Positions 12,303 through 24,842 of a DNA stretch of 64,000 bases are shown here, piece by piece. The stretch lies in contig CM043971.1 in assembly GCA_014529385.2 (NCBI GenBank), forward strand, positions 27,162,769-27,226,768. The letters run 5' to 3'. This DNA is from Adiantum capillus-veneris (taxonomy: Eukaryota; Streptophyta; Polypodiopsida; Polypodiales; Pteridaceae). The notes under the pieces are model-generated. The model was not told the DNA's origin and searched no databases. It worked only from the letters and a program-made list of their open reading frames with translations. Numbering within the stretch: position 1 is the stretch's first letter; every line of letters starts with the position of its first letter. A program made the translations under genes and the position numbers.

Positions 12303-12888
12303 GGCAATGAGAGGTCACTATCGGGGGGGGGGGGGGGGCAGCTCATGAGAGGTCAGCACTTGGTAGAGTTTTAGTGGGAGGAATTGACACCATTGGCATC
12401 ACAAGAGGGGGGATTTAGTGTAATGGTTTGTTTTGGGAATTGCGGCATGTGAAGGGAGCTACGTCCACCTCTCTACTCCAATGGTCGATGCACACACACA
12501 TAAACATTCTTGGTAGTAAGTTTCACATCATCGAGTCATCTTTAGAGAGCACACCAAGTAGATTCACCATCTCTTCTCCCTACCTCTCTATCACCACGGT
12601 GTGCCACCTCGCCGGAAGGAAGGTCATTGTAAATATTGTAAGAAATAATTCTCCCTCACACCCCCAAGGGTTTCATCATTTGTCAATGCTCTCTCTCTCT
12701 CTCTCTGTCTCTCTATCTGTGTGTGTGTGTGTGTAAGCTCGCGGTTGTCACATCACCGTTGTCTACGTCCTAGCCGCTCAAAGCTAGGTGGTGCTCCCTA
12801 TTCTCTTTACCGTGACCGGCTCCAGGGGTACATCGACTCCCGGCGTTTTAGAGGGCGTCGGGGCTCGGGTATCGCTTTGCTCCTGTCA

Positions 12889-15800
12889 GTAATTCAAAGG
12901 TCCACCACCAGTCCAAGCTAGATCTATTGAAAAAACCTATCTTTATTGTTTGAAGTTCAATTTGTGAATGGAGTGTAGCTACTATGTTTACTACCATGGA
13001 TGGTTTGGGGAAGAGGTCCACCACTTGTCCAACCTACTTTCCATTGTGTTCTAAAGGTTTTATGCCAGGTTGGTTTGAAGATCCACCACCTATCCAAGAT
13101 ACATCTATTGAACAAAGCTCTCTCTTTTATTCCAAAGTTAGTGTGTGAATGGAGTGTAGCTACTTTGTTTACTACCATGGATGGTTTGAGGGAAATATCC
13201 ACCACTTGTCCAACCTACTATCCATTGTGTTATGGAGGTTTTATCCCAAGATTATTTGAAGGTCCACCACCTGTCCAAGCTAGCTCCTTTGAAAGAAGCT
13301 ATCTCTATTGTTTCAAGGTCAATGTGTGAATGGAGTGTAGCTACTTTTTTTGCTACTATGGATGGTTTGTGGCAGAGGTCCACAACTTTTCCAACCTGCT
13401 ATCTATTGTGTTATTGAGGTTTTAGCACAAGGTTGTTTGAAGGTCCACCACCTATCCAAGCTAGCTCTATTGAATAGTCATATCTCTAGTTTCATCACAT
13501 GGATGGTTTGGGGCAGAGGCCCACCACTTTCCCAACATACTAACCATTGTGTTATGGAGGTTTTAGCCCATGGTGGTTTGATGTTCCTTCACTTGTCTAT
13601 GCTAGCTCTATTAAATAGTCCTATCTCTAGTCTGATGACCTGGATGGTTTGGGGTAGAGGTCCGGCACTTTTCCAACCTACTATCCATTGTGTTATTGAG
13701 GTTTTAGCCCAAGGTGGTTTGAAGGTCCACCACCTGTCCAAGCTAGATCTATTGAAATAAGCTATCTCTATTGTTTAAAGGTCAATGTGTGAATAGAGTA
13801 GAGCTAATATGTTTACTACCATTGATGGTTTTGGGCAGAGGTCCACTACTTGTCCAACCTACTAACCATTATGTTATGGAGGTTCTAACCCAAGGTTGTT
13901 TGAAGATCCACCACCTATCCAAGCTAGCTCTATTAAAGAATCTATCACTATTTTTTGAAGGTTGAAGTGTGAATGGAGTCTAGATACTATGTTTACTACC
14001 ATGAAGGGCTTGGGACAGAGGTCCACCACTTGTCCAACCTACTAACCATTGTGTTATGGAGGTTTTTGCCCAAGGTGGTTCGAAGGTCCACCACCTATCC
14101 AAGCTAGCTCTATTGAATAGTCCTATCTCTACTCTAATAGCGAGGATGGTTTGGGGTAGAGGTCTAACACTTGTCCAACCTATTATCCATCGTGTTATTG
14201 AGGCTCTAGCCCAAGGTGTTTGAAGGTCCACCGCCTGTCAAAGCTAGATCTATTGAAAGAATCTATCTCTATAGTTTGAAGGTAAATGTGTGAATGGAGT
14301 GTAACTACCTTGTTTACTATCCTGGATGGTTTGGGCAGAGGGTCATCACTTGTCCAACCTACTAGCCATTGTGTTATGCAAGTTTTAGCCCTATGTGGTT
14401 TGAAGGTCCACAACCTGTCCAGGGTCGCTCTATTGAATAGTCTTATCTCTACTTTGATAGTGTGGATGTTTTTTCCTAGAGGTCCAACTCTTGTCCAACC
14501 TACTATCCATTGTGTTATGGAGGTTTTAGCCCAAGGAAGTTTGAAGGTCCACCAACTAACTAGACAACAATTTTGAATAGGGATAACAAACTCCTTATAT
14601 TGGAAAGGAAAATAACTTATATACTTATTCATTCCACCTGTATCTTTTTCTTATCCTTTCATGGCCTCTGCCTTTAGAGCTTCTGGATCCACGATTCTCA
14701 TCTTGGACGTTGAACCTTGTGTTGAAGATGCTAGAGATGCATTGTCTACATCCAAAATAGAATTAATCTCCTTAGGTGCTACTTATTGCAGCTTGAATTT
14801 CTTGTTTATAGGTGGTCATGAAGCTTTCACCTTATTTCCCTGTAGTGTGGCTATGATGGAGCTTTGAAGTTGATCTGCTATGACACCTTGGTTGACTCTT
14901 CAATCTTCCATCCTCGAGAAAATATTGTCTCATCTTTATTTTGAGACATGAGTGAAAATGAATATGCTCCTGGAGATAACTGGAAATCTTGATTCATTGG
15001 GACTACAATATCAATACATTACACCCGTGGATGACCATCAACTATAGAGATAGAGACTTCCACTACTTGGCCGACATCTTCAAATAGACTGTCATTCTCT
15101 TTCTTTGCAATAAATAGATGCACCTTATGAAATTGTGCACCCTCCACACCATGTATATCCAGATACCAATTCCTTTGATCATTGCAAGTATAGTCAATTG
15201 AGACATCCACCCTTGTAACATTTCTTTTTGGTGCAATATCTTATTGAAAAAAAAACAAATTCAATTGTTACTAAATAGTATAGTCCACCACTTGTCTAAC
15301 CTACTTTCAAGGTGGTTTGTAGGTCCAACACTTGTCTAGGCTAGCTATACTGAAACAAGCTATCTCTATTATTTCAAGGTCAATGTGTGAATGAAGTGTA
15401 GCTACTATGTCTATTAGCATGAATGGTTTGGGAAAAAGGTCCACCACTTGTCCAACCTACAATCCATTGTGTTATGGAGGCCTTAGCCCAAGGTGGTTTG
15501 AAGGTCCACCACCTGTCCAAGCTAGCTCTATTGAAACAAGCTATCTATAATGTTTCAAGGTCAAAGTGTGAATTGAGTGTAGCTATTATGTTTACTACCA
15601 TGAATGGTTTGGGGCATATGTCCACCCTTTGTCCAACCTACTATCCATTGTGTTATAGAGGTTTTAGCCCAAGGTGATTTGAAGGTCCACCACCTGTCCA
15701 AGATAGTTCTATTGAAACAAGATATCTATGTTGTTTCAAGGTCAATGTGTGAATGGAGTGTAGCTACTATGTCTATTAGCATGGATGGTTTGGGGAATAG

Positions 15801-17434
15801 GTCCATCGCTTGTCCAACCTACTATCCATTGTGTTATGGAGGTTTTGTCGTAGGTGGTTTGAAGGTCCACCACCTGTCCAAGCTAGATCTATTGAAAGAA
15901 GCTATCTCTATTGTTTCAAGGTCAATGTGTGAAAGAAGTTTAGATACTATGTTTACTACCATGGATGGATTGGTACAGAGGTCCACCCATTGTCCAGCCT
16001 ACTAATCATTGTGTTATGGAGTTTTTAGCCCAGGGTGGTTTAAAGGTCTAGCATCTGTCCAAGCTAGCTCTATTGAATAGTCCTATCTCTATTGTCTGAA
16101 GGTAAATTTGTGAATGGAGTGTAGCTACTATATTTACTATCATGGATGGTTTGGGGCAGATGTATACCACTTTTCCAACCTACTATGCACAAAGACATCT
16201 CTATTGTTTCAAATTCAATGTGTGAATTGAGTGTATCTACTTTTCTTTACTACCATGGATGGTTTGGGGCAAAGCTCCACCACTTGTCCAACCCACTATC
16301 CATTGTGTTATGGAGGTTTTCGCCCAAGATTGTTTGCAGGTCCACCACCTATTCAAGATAGCTTCATTGAAAGAAGCTATCTCTATTGTTTCAAGGTCAA
16401 TGTGTGAATGGAGTGTAGATACTTTTTTAACTACCATAGATGGTTTGGGGAAGAGGTCCACCACTTTTCCAACCTACTATCCGTTGTGTTATTGAGGTTT
16501 TAGCCCAAGGTTATTTGAAGGTCCACCTCCTCTCCAAAAGAGCTCTATTGAAAGAAGCTATCTCTATTATTTGAAGGTCAATGTGTGAATGGAGTGTAAC
16601 TACTATGTTTATTACCATGGATAGTATGGGGCAGAGGTCCACCAGTTGTCTAACCTAGTATCCATTGTGTTATGGAGGTTTTAGCCTAGGGTGGTTTGAA
16701 GGTGGACCACCTATTCAAGCTATCTCTAATGTTTCAAGGTCAATGTGTGAATGGAGTGTAGATACTATCTCTTTTACCATGGATGGTTTGGGGCATAGGT
16801 CCACAACGTGTCCAACCTACTATCCCTTGTGTTATGGTGAGTTTAGACCAAGGAGATTTGAAGGTCCACCACCTGTCCAAGCTAGCTCTATTTAATAGTC
16901 GTATCTCGATTTTTTGAAGGTCAATGTGTGAATGAAGTGTAGCTATTATGTTTACTACCATGGATGGTATGTGGCAGATGTCCATCACTTGTCCAACCTA
17001 CTATCCCTTGTGTTATAAATTTTTCAGTCCAAGGTGGTTTGAAGGTCCACCACCTACCTAAGCTAGCTCTATTGAAGGAAGCTATCTCTATTCTTTGAAG
17101 GTCAATGTGTGAATAAGGTGTAGCGATTATGTTTACTAACAAGGATGGTTTGGGGTAGAGATCCACCACTTGTCCAACCTAATGACCATTGTGTTATGGA
17201 GGTTTTAGCCCAAGGTGGTTTGGAGGTACACCACCTGTCCAAGCTAGCTCTAGTGAAAATTCATACTTGTATTGTTTGAAGGTAAATGTGCAAATGGAGT
17301 GTAGATACTAGGCTTACTACCATTGATGGTTTGGGGCAAAGGTCCACCAATTTTCCACCCTACTTTCCATTGTGTTATGGAGGTTTTAGCCCAAGATTGT
17401 TTGAAGGTCCACCACCTGTCCAAGCTAGCTTCTA
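12889..17434 (+). repeat. Satellite array, ~181-bp and ~141-bp units
   Basis: Diverged tandem units recur with landmarks GTGTGAATGGAGTGTAG, CCATGGATGGTTTGGGGCAG, GGTCCACCACTTGTCCAACC and CCATTGTGTTATGGAGG. Spacing between like landmarks is about 180-182 in most units and about 140 in several (for example 13,440 to 13,580 to 13,720); the short ones lack the GTGTGAATGGAGTGTAG block. The array continues after two insertions at 34,695-35,080 and 37,608-38,455, giving roughly 5 kb in total. Each unit contains the motif GGTCCACCAC-TGTCCAA twice, which suggests a dimeric origin. Confidence 0.9.
14565..15283 (-). mobile_element. Unclassified ~0.7-kb insertion in the satellite
   Basis: Satellite sequence stops near 14,565 and resumes near 15,283 (GTCCACCACTTGTC). 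The ends look like imperfect inverted repeats: left ACAACAATTTTGAAT, right ATTCAATTGTT. The minus strand reads as degraded protein: 15,210-15,019 gives SIDYTCNDQRNWYLDIHGVE, and further down come pieces such as INSILDVDNASLAS. Family not recognised. Confidence 0.4.
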
Positions 17435-17459
17435 GGTGAAAGCATGATTAGGTGATACA
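17435..17459 (+). repeat. Left terminal inverted repeat
   Basis: 25 bases beginning GGTGAAAGCATGATTAG; AGGTGA occurs twice, counting the A at 17,434. It is matched in inverse orientation at 34,670-34,694. Confidence 0.85.
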
Positions 17460-17960
17460 CTTTTTTTCCCTATTTAGGTAAAATTTTGGATCCAAATCTT
17501 TAGGTAGATTCAACTTTCAAGTGTGTGAGGATCCCTTAAATCAAAGCCTTTTGCGTGTGTGAGCGCAATTTTCGAGCATTCGAGTCACAAAGAATATTCG
17601 TATGGTGAGTGCATCTTGGGTTTGTGAATTAAAACGTAGAGTTGGGGGACGAGGGAGGGGAAATTGTAGACGCACGACATTTACAACCACAAGTAGGAAA
17701 GGTCCACATAGTTTTGTAATTTGCTTAAGTAATGCACATAAACTAGTTCAGACTCGGGAGAAGTGTACTTCACTGGTGTAGCTTAGCTGGTGCTGTTTGG
17801 TTTAATCAGAAGTTCATATCGTGTCCTTTTGCATGATCTACACTTGCAGATAGTGCAAATTTTCCACTTATGTGCCTTTGTAGAAAGTCCCGCGTAGATT
17901 TTTCTCCTTTCAAGCAAAATGAAAATTCTTGACCGCTAGTGCAAGCGAAAGGCTTCTTCT

Positions 17961-18949
17961 ATGGACACTCAGTCTGCTATTTTGGCCACTGTTGAAAAAA
18001 ATGAGCAGCCAATTGCTTGAAATCTCAACAAAGGTTAGTTTGTTTTAGTTTCAAATGCAAAAGAGTGTTGGTCATTAATGCATGATTATATTTTTTCTTT
18101 TGCTACATTTAGGGAATTTGCCAAGGTTTGAGTACCCAAAACTGGCAAGATTTTGCCAAAAAAAGGAGGAGTTTGTAGAGGTTTACGGCTTGAGCCAGAG
18201 TGGGAAGTTGTGGAAGCTCTTGTCAGCTGGTGACTTGCCAGAATCAGAGTGCCTATCTGTGTTTGATACCCCAAAATATAAAGGCTCAAAGTTTTTTCTC
18301 AATATGGTGAAGCCTCAATTTGTTGATGAATGTAGGCTACTGTTCTATAGGATGTACCAAGAGCCTCCCAGAAATAATGAAATTTATTTGAAGTTTGCCA
18401 CATGCTTTGCTTACAAGAGGTGCTCTGCTGCTAAAGCTGGTCCGGAGGTCCATAAGATTGCATGGTCCTTATTTGTAGAGAATGTAATGATAAGATTGAA
18501 GCGTAACCCTGTTGCATGGAACAGCTCACCTTCAACCAAGGGCTTAAGGAAAAGGGCCTGGAAAAGCGTAATTCCATGCATGGTCCCTCTATGCAAGCCG
18601 ATGTGAAGGGAACGCCAAAACCGTGCTTTATGTCATCACCAACATTTTGGATATCCAATCAAACAAGAAAGCCAAAGTTTTGAAGAATGAGCTGAAAGAG
18701 AAAAAGGCTGAAATTTTCAACAAGAGGGATGCGTTGATTTGTAGGGAGACCACAACATATGCTGCCTCCACGTTCCAAACAGAAGTTACGTCTCTGCAAA
18801 CTAGATATGGGACTATGAGAGGTGCTAATGCCACTATTGAGAAACTTGCAGTTGTGGAAGCGCAAATTAGTGCCATGTCCAAAGCAGTAAAGATGATAGA
18901 AGGAGATGACAAAATGGCCGACATGAAGATTGCTATTGAAAACATAGAG
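17961..18949 (+). pseudogene. Left transposon gene, 5' exons (novel N-terminus, coiled coil)
   Basis: Exon 1 (17,961-18,033) begins MDTQSAILATVEKNEQ and has an in-frame TGA. A donor GTTAGT and the acceptor ATTTAG join it in phase to exon 2 at 18,113 (GNLPRFEYPKLARFCQKKEE). Exon 2 runs as an unrecognised globular segment rich in aromatic residues (KFATCFAYKRCSAAKAGPEV). It then changes frame near 18,570 and continues as a Lys/Glu-rich, probably coiled-coil segment (KNELKEKKAEIFNKRDALIC) to the donor GTAAGT at 18,950. The phase (0) matches the next exon at 27,507, across an intron that now holds the CACTA element. No known domain recognised; its role in transposition is unknown. Confidence 0.55.
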
Positions 18950-19465
18950 GTAAGTGCTCCTATTATAAACTATTCTAGGTGCTGTTATAAATTTTTCTAG
19001 GTGCTCTTTTAATATTGTTCTAGGTTAACAATATAGATGCTATTATAAAAGTGTAGGTGAAATACTAACCAATTTGTAGTACCATCAAATAGGTCAAAAT
19101 TCACCTATTAGGTGCTTTTATAAAGGTCTACATGAAATATTTACCATTCTATAGTACCACCTAATAGGTGAAATTTTAACTTATAGGTTCTTTTATGAAG
19201 CTCTAGGTGAAACACTCACCAATCTATAGTAACCCCTAATAGGTGAAATTTTACCAAGCCTACAAACACTAGGTGCTCTGTAAGAGCCTACCAAGGTTTT
19301 AAAAACTACGTGATAAGTAGAGTTTATACCTAAACTATAATCTCTAGGTGTTCTCTAGGTGTTCTAAATATATCTAGGTGGCACAATACACTGTTCTAGG
19401 TGCTATTGAAAAATAGTTCTAGGTTAAAATAGTTCTAGGTGTTTTAATGAAATACTAGGTAAATT
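18950..19465. repeat. Intronic AGGTGA/TCACCT motif array (left part)
   Basis: Short, partly palindromic motifs recur: TTCTAGGTG, AATAGGTGAAATTTTACC and CACCTATTAGGTG, in both orientations. The array is continuous with 26,859-27,430 once the CACTA element is removed. Confidence 0.75.
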
Positions 19466-19494
19466 CACCACAAGAGGTTGTGTGCTCTTGTGAC

Positions 19495-19712
19495 GCTGTT
19501 AGCGACGGAAATACACTGGGTTTTTATAACCCCCGGCGTCGCTAAAACCGTCGCTATATGCGTCGCTATAGGCGTCGCTTATATGCGTCGCTATATAGAG
19601 ACGCTCATAGCGACGGTCATAGCGACGGTTATAGCGACGTTTACACAGAAGTCTATAGCAACGCTCATAGCGACGCTACAGAGCCATAAATAGCGACGGT
19701 TATAGCGACGCC
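19495..19712. repeat. Left subterminal repeats of CACTA element
   Basis: At least a dozen copies of GCGTCGCTATA or its complement TATAGCGACG in both orientations. In En/Spm-type elements such repeats bind the TnpA-like protein. A smaller set lies at 26,753-26,840. Confidence 0.8.
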
Positions 19713-20239
19713 CGAGAGAATTTTTTTTTGGTGACAGGGCATTGAATGCCCTGCCACCCATCAAGCATATTGTACTTGATTCACTTTTCAAAAAAAGTGC
19801 AAGGGTAGATAATAGACCCAAAATAGTCACCCACAAGCCGCATTGTTTGCAAAATTGACAAGCGTAAAATTGACAATTGTACACATCATAGGCAAAATGA
19901 ATTGATTGGCAAATGTAATAATGACAATTGTAAAACATCATAGACATAAAGAATTGATTGGCAAAATGAACTGCGGTGACAAATGTAATAATATACATGG
20001 TTCAAAAAGACGTATAAAATCCGTCTCATGATACATAAGCTATGAGAAACCCTAAACTAATGCTATCTAGCTACGGCTAAACTGACGTCGTCTAGTCAGA
20101 CGTCTCATCGCATCCAAGCGGCGTATCTGTCGGATCTTGCAAAAAAAGACAATAAGACAGCTTTCAGTAAGTATAAACATATAACGACATTTATAAAACA
20201 ATACAAAAAATAGAAAAGAGTAAACCCTAATACTAACCA

Positions 20240-21401
20240 TGCCACTGCGAGAACTGAGAATGTCCATCAGGGCGTTTAAGCCCCTTCTGCCTGCGTACTC
20301 GCGCTCGTACGGTGTGGGATCACGTCCTGTCATCGACCACTGTCAAAACATACAAAGATTTCATTATGTTAGAATTAAAAAACTCATAAACCCTAAACTA
20401 TCGAACATAAAGAGAAATGCGAAAACACTTACAAAATTGGCCTCAAATGCTGCCCATCCACCGCTCCCCAAGTGGTGCGAGCTCCCTGCCTCTACTCGCG
20501 CTCTGGCTGCATCCTTTTGTTGCTTCCACTTGTCGGGATTCTCGCGCGCTGCTTTCTTCGCATTCTTCCAATCTTCTTTGGCCAGCCAATCTGGCCTGTT
20601 CCACCCATGCTTGATTGCTTTTTGCACTTCAGAACGCTTGTGTTTGCAGTATTCGCGCATTCGAATCTTCATCAGGTCTTCATTGAAGCGCTGATCCCGT
20701 GTTGGAATGGGAAACTCATCATGAAGTATGCCGATGACTCTGTTTTTTAAATCACTTGGTACTTCACTCCATTTGTTTAGTATGTAGTGTCTAAACAGCT
20801 GAGAGCAAAGACCACGCATGCGCGAGATCACCTTCTTGCCGTCATCATCCATGATGATGCCGCCGCTGAAGTCGACGGAGAAAGGCAAGCCCTCTGGCCG
20901 GTGACGCGTGAACCTGGGTGTCCCGGCACGGGTCTCTAGCGGCGTGTCGATGGGGGTACGGACGTCAGGTGTCTCCACCGGCGTCTGGGCCCCGAAGCTA
21001 GGAGTGTCGAGTGGGGTGGCTCCTGGCGGAGTAGGTAGAGGTGTGTAGCTGCTAGGAACAGTCAGCCGTGCAAAACCTGGCATAGATGGCGATGCTGTGG
21101 CTGGTGTGGGGGCGGGCAAAGAAGGGGAGGGTAAAGAGCCTCGTCGAACACGAGGCGGTGTGGAGGCATCGGCAGCCGAATCCCCACAACAACCGTCACC
21201 GCCACCACTAGAGCGCCGGTGTCTAGACGAGTGTGAAGATCGTCTCGTCGATGCCGAAGCTTCGGAGCGCGCCGAATGCTCCGAAACAGAGGGAGATGCG
21301 GATGGAGTAGGAACGCGCAATGATGCGCCAGAGCGATGACGCTCCACGTACCACTGTCTTTGTTGCGGTGACAAAGAAGAAACAAACTCCTCATCATCCA
21401 T
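20240..21401 (-). CDS. CACTA second protein, TnpA/Transposase_24-like
   Basis: Starts at ATG 21,401 (MDDEEFVSSLSPQQRQWYVE). The first ~160 residues are Ser/Pro/Thr-rich low complexity with an Arg/Ser/His stretch. The conserved part follows from about residue 200: ISRMRGLCSQLFRHYILNKW, HDEFPIPTRDQRFNEDLMKI and KHGWNRPDWLAKEDWKNAKK, a pattern I associate with the plant Transposase_24 (Ptta/En/Spm) family. A GTAAGT donor near 20,432 and an acceptor near 20,341 join it to TGRDPTPYEREYAGRRGLNA (exon to about 20,240). It probably binds the subterminal repeats. The first exon is open throughout. Confidence 0.7.
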
Positions 21402-21673
21402 ACCTGCATTAAACACACGAATATTTAAACTTAATATTGAATGAATAGAGTAGACAATGACGCAAAGACCATTAAATACAATGACGTAATGACGCATATA
21501 AATACAATGACGCAATGAATTGAGTGATAGAAGAGGCAAGTCGAAAACTCAGAATTTTCAATCAAAAGATGTGAGCGCGAGTAGAAAAGAGCGTTATACA
21601 CCATGGAAGGTACTTAGAGAGCCAGAGCTTTTACAACACGGAGCAAAATTGTTCAAATACAATATTTGTGGCT

Positions 21674-22285
21674 TTAAGAGATCTCTCTCTCATCCTCGCA
21701 TAACTCAGCATAACTTCCTATATCTATATAGAGCTCTCTGTTTAAACACATATCCTCTGTTTCATTTTGTAGCTCCTCTGCATGCACCCCATATAGAGTA
21801 GTAGCATCTTGATGCTCGTCTGGCACCACCGCAGCGGCTTCTGATTGAGCATCTTCTTTGATCTCCTCCATTGATGCCGTTGTGATTGGCACATGGTAGC
21901 CTTCATAAGTCCTTGCACTACGAGGGGCTACCTCTATGACGTACCACCAGTTTGATGTAGACTTTGTAGGATGAAATATTACGTGCCAGAGCCACATAAC
22001 TTACATGAGAGCTTTCAAGCACATAACTTGTAAAAGGGGGATGTTAACTATTTACATACTTACTTGTTCACAATGCTTGGGTAGTACGAAAGTGTCTCTT
22101 AGGTCAGTCCATTTCTTAGTAGAATCCACCTCAAGAAAACCAGACTCTCCTCTACGCACAGTAGCGTTGCGACCCTCCATGATTATCTTGAACCATTGCA
22201 CGTCTAACAAGTTGACAAAAAATCCTCTGTAATCGATCCTCCAAATCTCTTGTAGCGTGCCGAAGTAAGTGAGTTCCGCCACCAC
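21674..22285 (-). CDS. CACTA transposase 3' exons (DUF4216-like)
   Basis: 22,285-22,052 reads YFGTLQEIWRIDYRGFFVNL, DVQWFKIIMEGR and DTFVLPKHCEQV; 21,997-21,674 continues with WLWHVIFHPTKSTSNWWYVI. This resembles the DUF4216 region found at the C-terminus of plant CACTA transposases. An intron lies between, near 21,998-22,051. It follows the DUF4218 exon on the same strand. Confidence 0.65.
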
Positions 22286-22388
22286 AGGATCTGCATCTTA
22301 AGATCATGAATGCTGGTAGGCTCTCCAGAACCGTCGGATAGTGCATCGGTGGTCGCCTTCCCCGTCTCCACTCGATCCGTGCCCTTTG

Positions 22389-23030
22389 TCACTCTTGCTT
22401 TGCATCCTCATATTGTGAAATCCACTTTTGCATCACTGGATTGTGAAGCATGCAAAATTGGTTGATTTTAGCCTCTAGATCTTCCGTCATCTTCTTCTCA
22501 ACACCGAGATTGCACATGACAATCCTAGATATGCGCTCATCATCTATGGTTCGCCATAGCGTGTCCCGGGCTTTATCAAATCCGTCTAGCCACTCTCCAA
22601 TGTACACTAGGGACTCTGATACCAACCAACCTTCTGCCATGCTACCCTCCAGACGTGCCTTTTGACGCACATATCCCTTAAGCGTTTTCATGAAACGTTC
22701 TAAGAAGAACATCCATCTGGAATGAACTGTGCCAGCTATTTCCACCTCATCAACTATGTGAACAAGAAGATGCACCTGAATGGTTAGCATGGTAGTAGGA
22801 AAATGTTTCTCAAACATGCACACAAGCTCCGCAGCATTTAGTTTGGCGAATGGTATGGAGTCTACGTTGATCTCCTTTTGTGAGATCCATTGCACCAGCT
22901 TTGCAAGTTTGTAGATTGTGTTACGGATGTCGAGAGACAAACATCCCTCAATGGCAACCGGTAAAATAAACTGTAAAGTATGTGCAAGTGATTGATCATG
23001 AGTCAGGGCCAGTATGGTAACTCGTACCAT
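22389..23030 (-). CDS. CACTA transposase exon with DUF4218-like domain
   Basis: Contains the hallmark run QVHLLVHIVDEVEIAGTVHS, then RWMFFLERFMKTLKGYVR and EGSMAEGWLVSESLVYIGEW, which marks the DUF4218 region downstream of Transposase_21. The preceding minus frame (23,284-23,003; PRMKRLSLWYELPYWP) overlaps by ~28 bases in another frame, indicating an intron or a frameshift near 23,020. It is part of the same transposase. Confidence 0.85.
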   Translation of the reverse strand: MVRVTILALTHDQSLAHTLQFILPVAIEGCLSLDIRNTIYKLAKLVQWISQKEINVDSIPFAKLNAAELVCMFEKHFPTTMLTIQVHLLVHIVDEVEIAGTVHSRWMFFLERFMKTLKGYVRQKARLEGSMAEGWLVSESLVYIGEWLDGFDKARDTLWRTIDDERISRIVMCNLGVEKKMTEDLEAKINQFCMLHNPVMQKWISQYEDAKQE

Positions 23031-24102
23031 AGAGATAGTCTCTTCATCCTTGGAGGCAATCTGTCATCGCACATCTCCTTCTGCTCTAACCATGCTTGTG
23101 CAGACATCCTTGGTGGCTCTCTTCCCAAAAAGCTGTCGTGTAACACATGATTCTCTGGAAGATACGCTTGATGACCTTCGTAGATTTTCTTCTTCAGTGA
23201 GGGCGCCCTACGTGCATTCAGTCTAGGTCCACATGTGACACGTACTCTGTATCCGCTTGTTTGACGCCCTGCATGTATACACATGATAATAGATCAACTA
23301 TGGGAAAAAACAAGATTTACAGTGTCTGAGTGAGGAGTGTCAATAGATCACCTGAGCATTTTGTTAGCCCGGGATAGTCATGCATGGTCCACATTAGAAT
23401 GCCTCTGATCAAAGCATTTTGTCGTCTTGTGTGTCAGCTCATATCCACCACCTCTATGCCAATCCACAATTGTTGTAGCTCTTCCAATAGTGGACGAAGA
23501 TACACATCCATATTCTCCACTTTATATCGCCTTGGCACAATCAAGCTTAGCCATAGGTGCCCCTTCTTCGTAGTCAACCACGGGGGAATGTTGTAGTTGA
23601 CGATGACAACGGGCCATACACTGTAAGATGTTGATCTTTGACCAAATGGATTTAAGCCATCCATAGCCAGGCCTAAGCGCAAGTTTCGAGCTTCCCTGGC
23701 ACAATCCGACCATGTTCCATCTATATGTTTCCAGGCTGCGCAATCTGCAGGAATTCGTAGCACACCATCCGAAGATTTATTCTCCTCATGCCATGATGCT
23801 AGGGCGGCCATGGACTTACATTCGAAGAAATGCTTGATGCGAGGAAGCATAGGAAAATTTCGCAAAACCTTTTGTGGAATTTTTGTCCTGTGGAGATCTA
23901 CTCGATATCTTTCGGAATCACATTTCGGACACTTCTCCATGTCTATGTATTCCCCTCTGAGAAGAATGCAGTCATTAGGACAAGCGTGGATAGAATTGCA
24001 GTCCATCCCCAAGTTTCGCAAAATCTTTCTTGCTTCATCTCGGGAATCTGGCATCACATTGTCAGCTGGTAGTATGTGCTCTTTAAGCAATCTACACAAC
24101 AT
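23003..24102 (-). pseudogene. CACTA transposase TNP2 (Transposase_21) exons
   Basis: 24,102-23,345 encodes the TNP2 core: CPNDCILLRGEYIDMEKCPK (Cys-rich finger), LRIPADCAAWKHIDGTW, LRLGLAMDGLNPFGQRS, and VVIVNYNIPPWLTTKKGHLW. After an in-frame TGA near 23,432 it goes on to ILMWTMHDYPGLTKCSG, ending at a donor near 23,350. The exon from about 23,284 (GRQTSGYRVRVTCGP) continues. The single stop makes the present copy probably non-autonomous. Confidence 0.85.
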
Positions 24103-24183
24103 AAAAATACGATACAGTCGTGTAAAAATCTATCAGATCATTATACATTTAGAGTTTTATTAAAGTAAACTAATTGTAGTAGA

Positions 24184-24720
24184 TCACCTGAAAAGCGCTG
24201 TGACGCTTGTGTCACTCCATCCAAACTTTGCCTGCATGTTGAGAAGAACCAGGAGTGCTTTCAATCTAGACATACGTGCTCCATTATACAATGGCGTATC
24301 GGCTTCACTTTTCATATCATCATAGGTAAGCCTTTCTGAATCCATGATTGTCTCGATCATTTCATCAATCTCGGGCTCAAACATTGCCTCGTTGGGAATG
24401 TGCTCTGCATGATCATCCCCCGAGCTGTCAGAGGCTACATCTTGTGGCCTCACATATGCTGCTTGACCAAAGCGCCTGCGAACACGTCTATTGGGTTGCA
24501 AGATTGCTGCTTGTTGGCCAGCGTCAGAGTCCGACGAGTTATAATTGGCATCAAATCGATCTATAATAGATGGATTGAACTCGCCAAATTCGCGAACGTG
24601 CTGCAAAGAAACACGTCTTGTCCGTCGCACAGCATGCTTGCATTGATTACAAGGACATAAGACCCTCGTTGAGAGATAGGTGTTTCGGTTGGACGGTCCC
24701 ACATCCTCGTCACTACTCAT
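24184..24720 (-). CDS. CACTA transposase first exon (Transpos_assoc-like)
   Basis: ATG at 24,720 (MSSDEDVGPSNRN). The segment RVLCPCNQCKHAVRRTRRVS is the Cys-rich start of the transposase-associated domain. The rest is acidic, then WSDTSVTALFR before a donor near 24,187; the next exon begins near 24,102 (LLKEHILPADNVMP). Confidence 0.75.
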   Translation of the reverse strand: MSSDEDVGPSNRNTYLSTRVLCPCNQCKHAVRRTRRVSLQHVREFGEFNPSIIDRFDANYNSSDSDAGQQAAILQPNRRVRRRFGQAAYVRPQDVASDSSGDDHAEHIPNEAMFEPEIDEMIETIMDSERLTYDDMKSEADTPLYNGARMSRLKALLVLLNMQAKFGWSDTSVTALFR

Positions 24721-24782
24721 AATGAGGATAAAAATCTTATAACCTAGACAACAAATTTAATATTCTATTGGCATTCTTCGTC

Positions 24783-24786
<4 letters not shown>

Positions 24787-24841
<55 letters not shown>
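24787..24841. repeat. (CT)n microsatellite upstream of CACTA transposase
   Basis: About 27 CT units just 5' of the transposase start. Confidence 0.95.

Positions 24842-24842
<1 letters not shown>

Noticed and set aside
12961-17169. Many 60-175-codon open frames on both strands
   Set aside because: They repeat the same peptide with the satellite period (180 is divisible by 3), drift in frame between units, and occur equally on both strands.
20239-21339. Plus-strand open frames of 65-151 codons
   Set aside because: Shadows of the GC-rich minus-strand TnpA-like exon.
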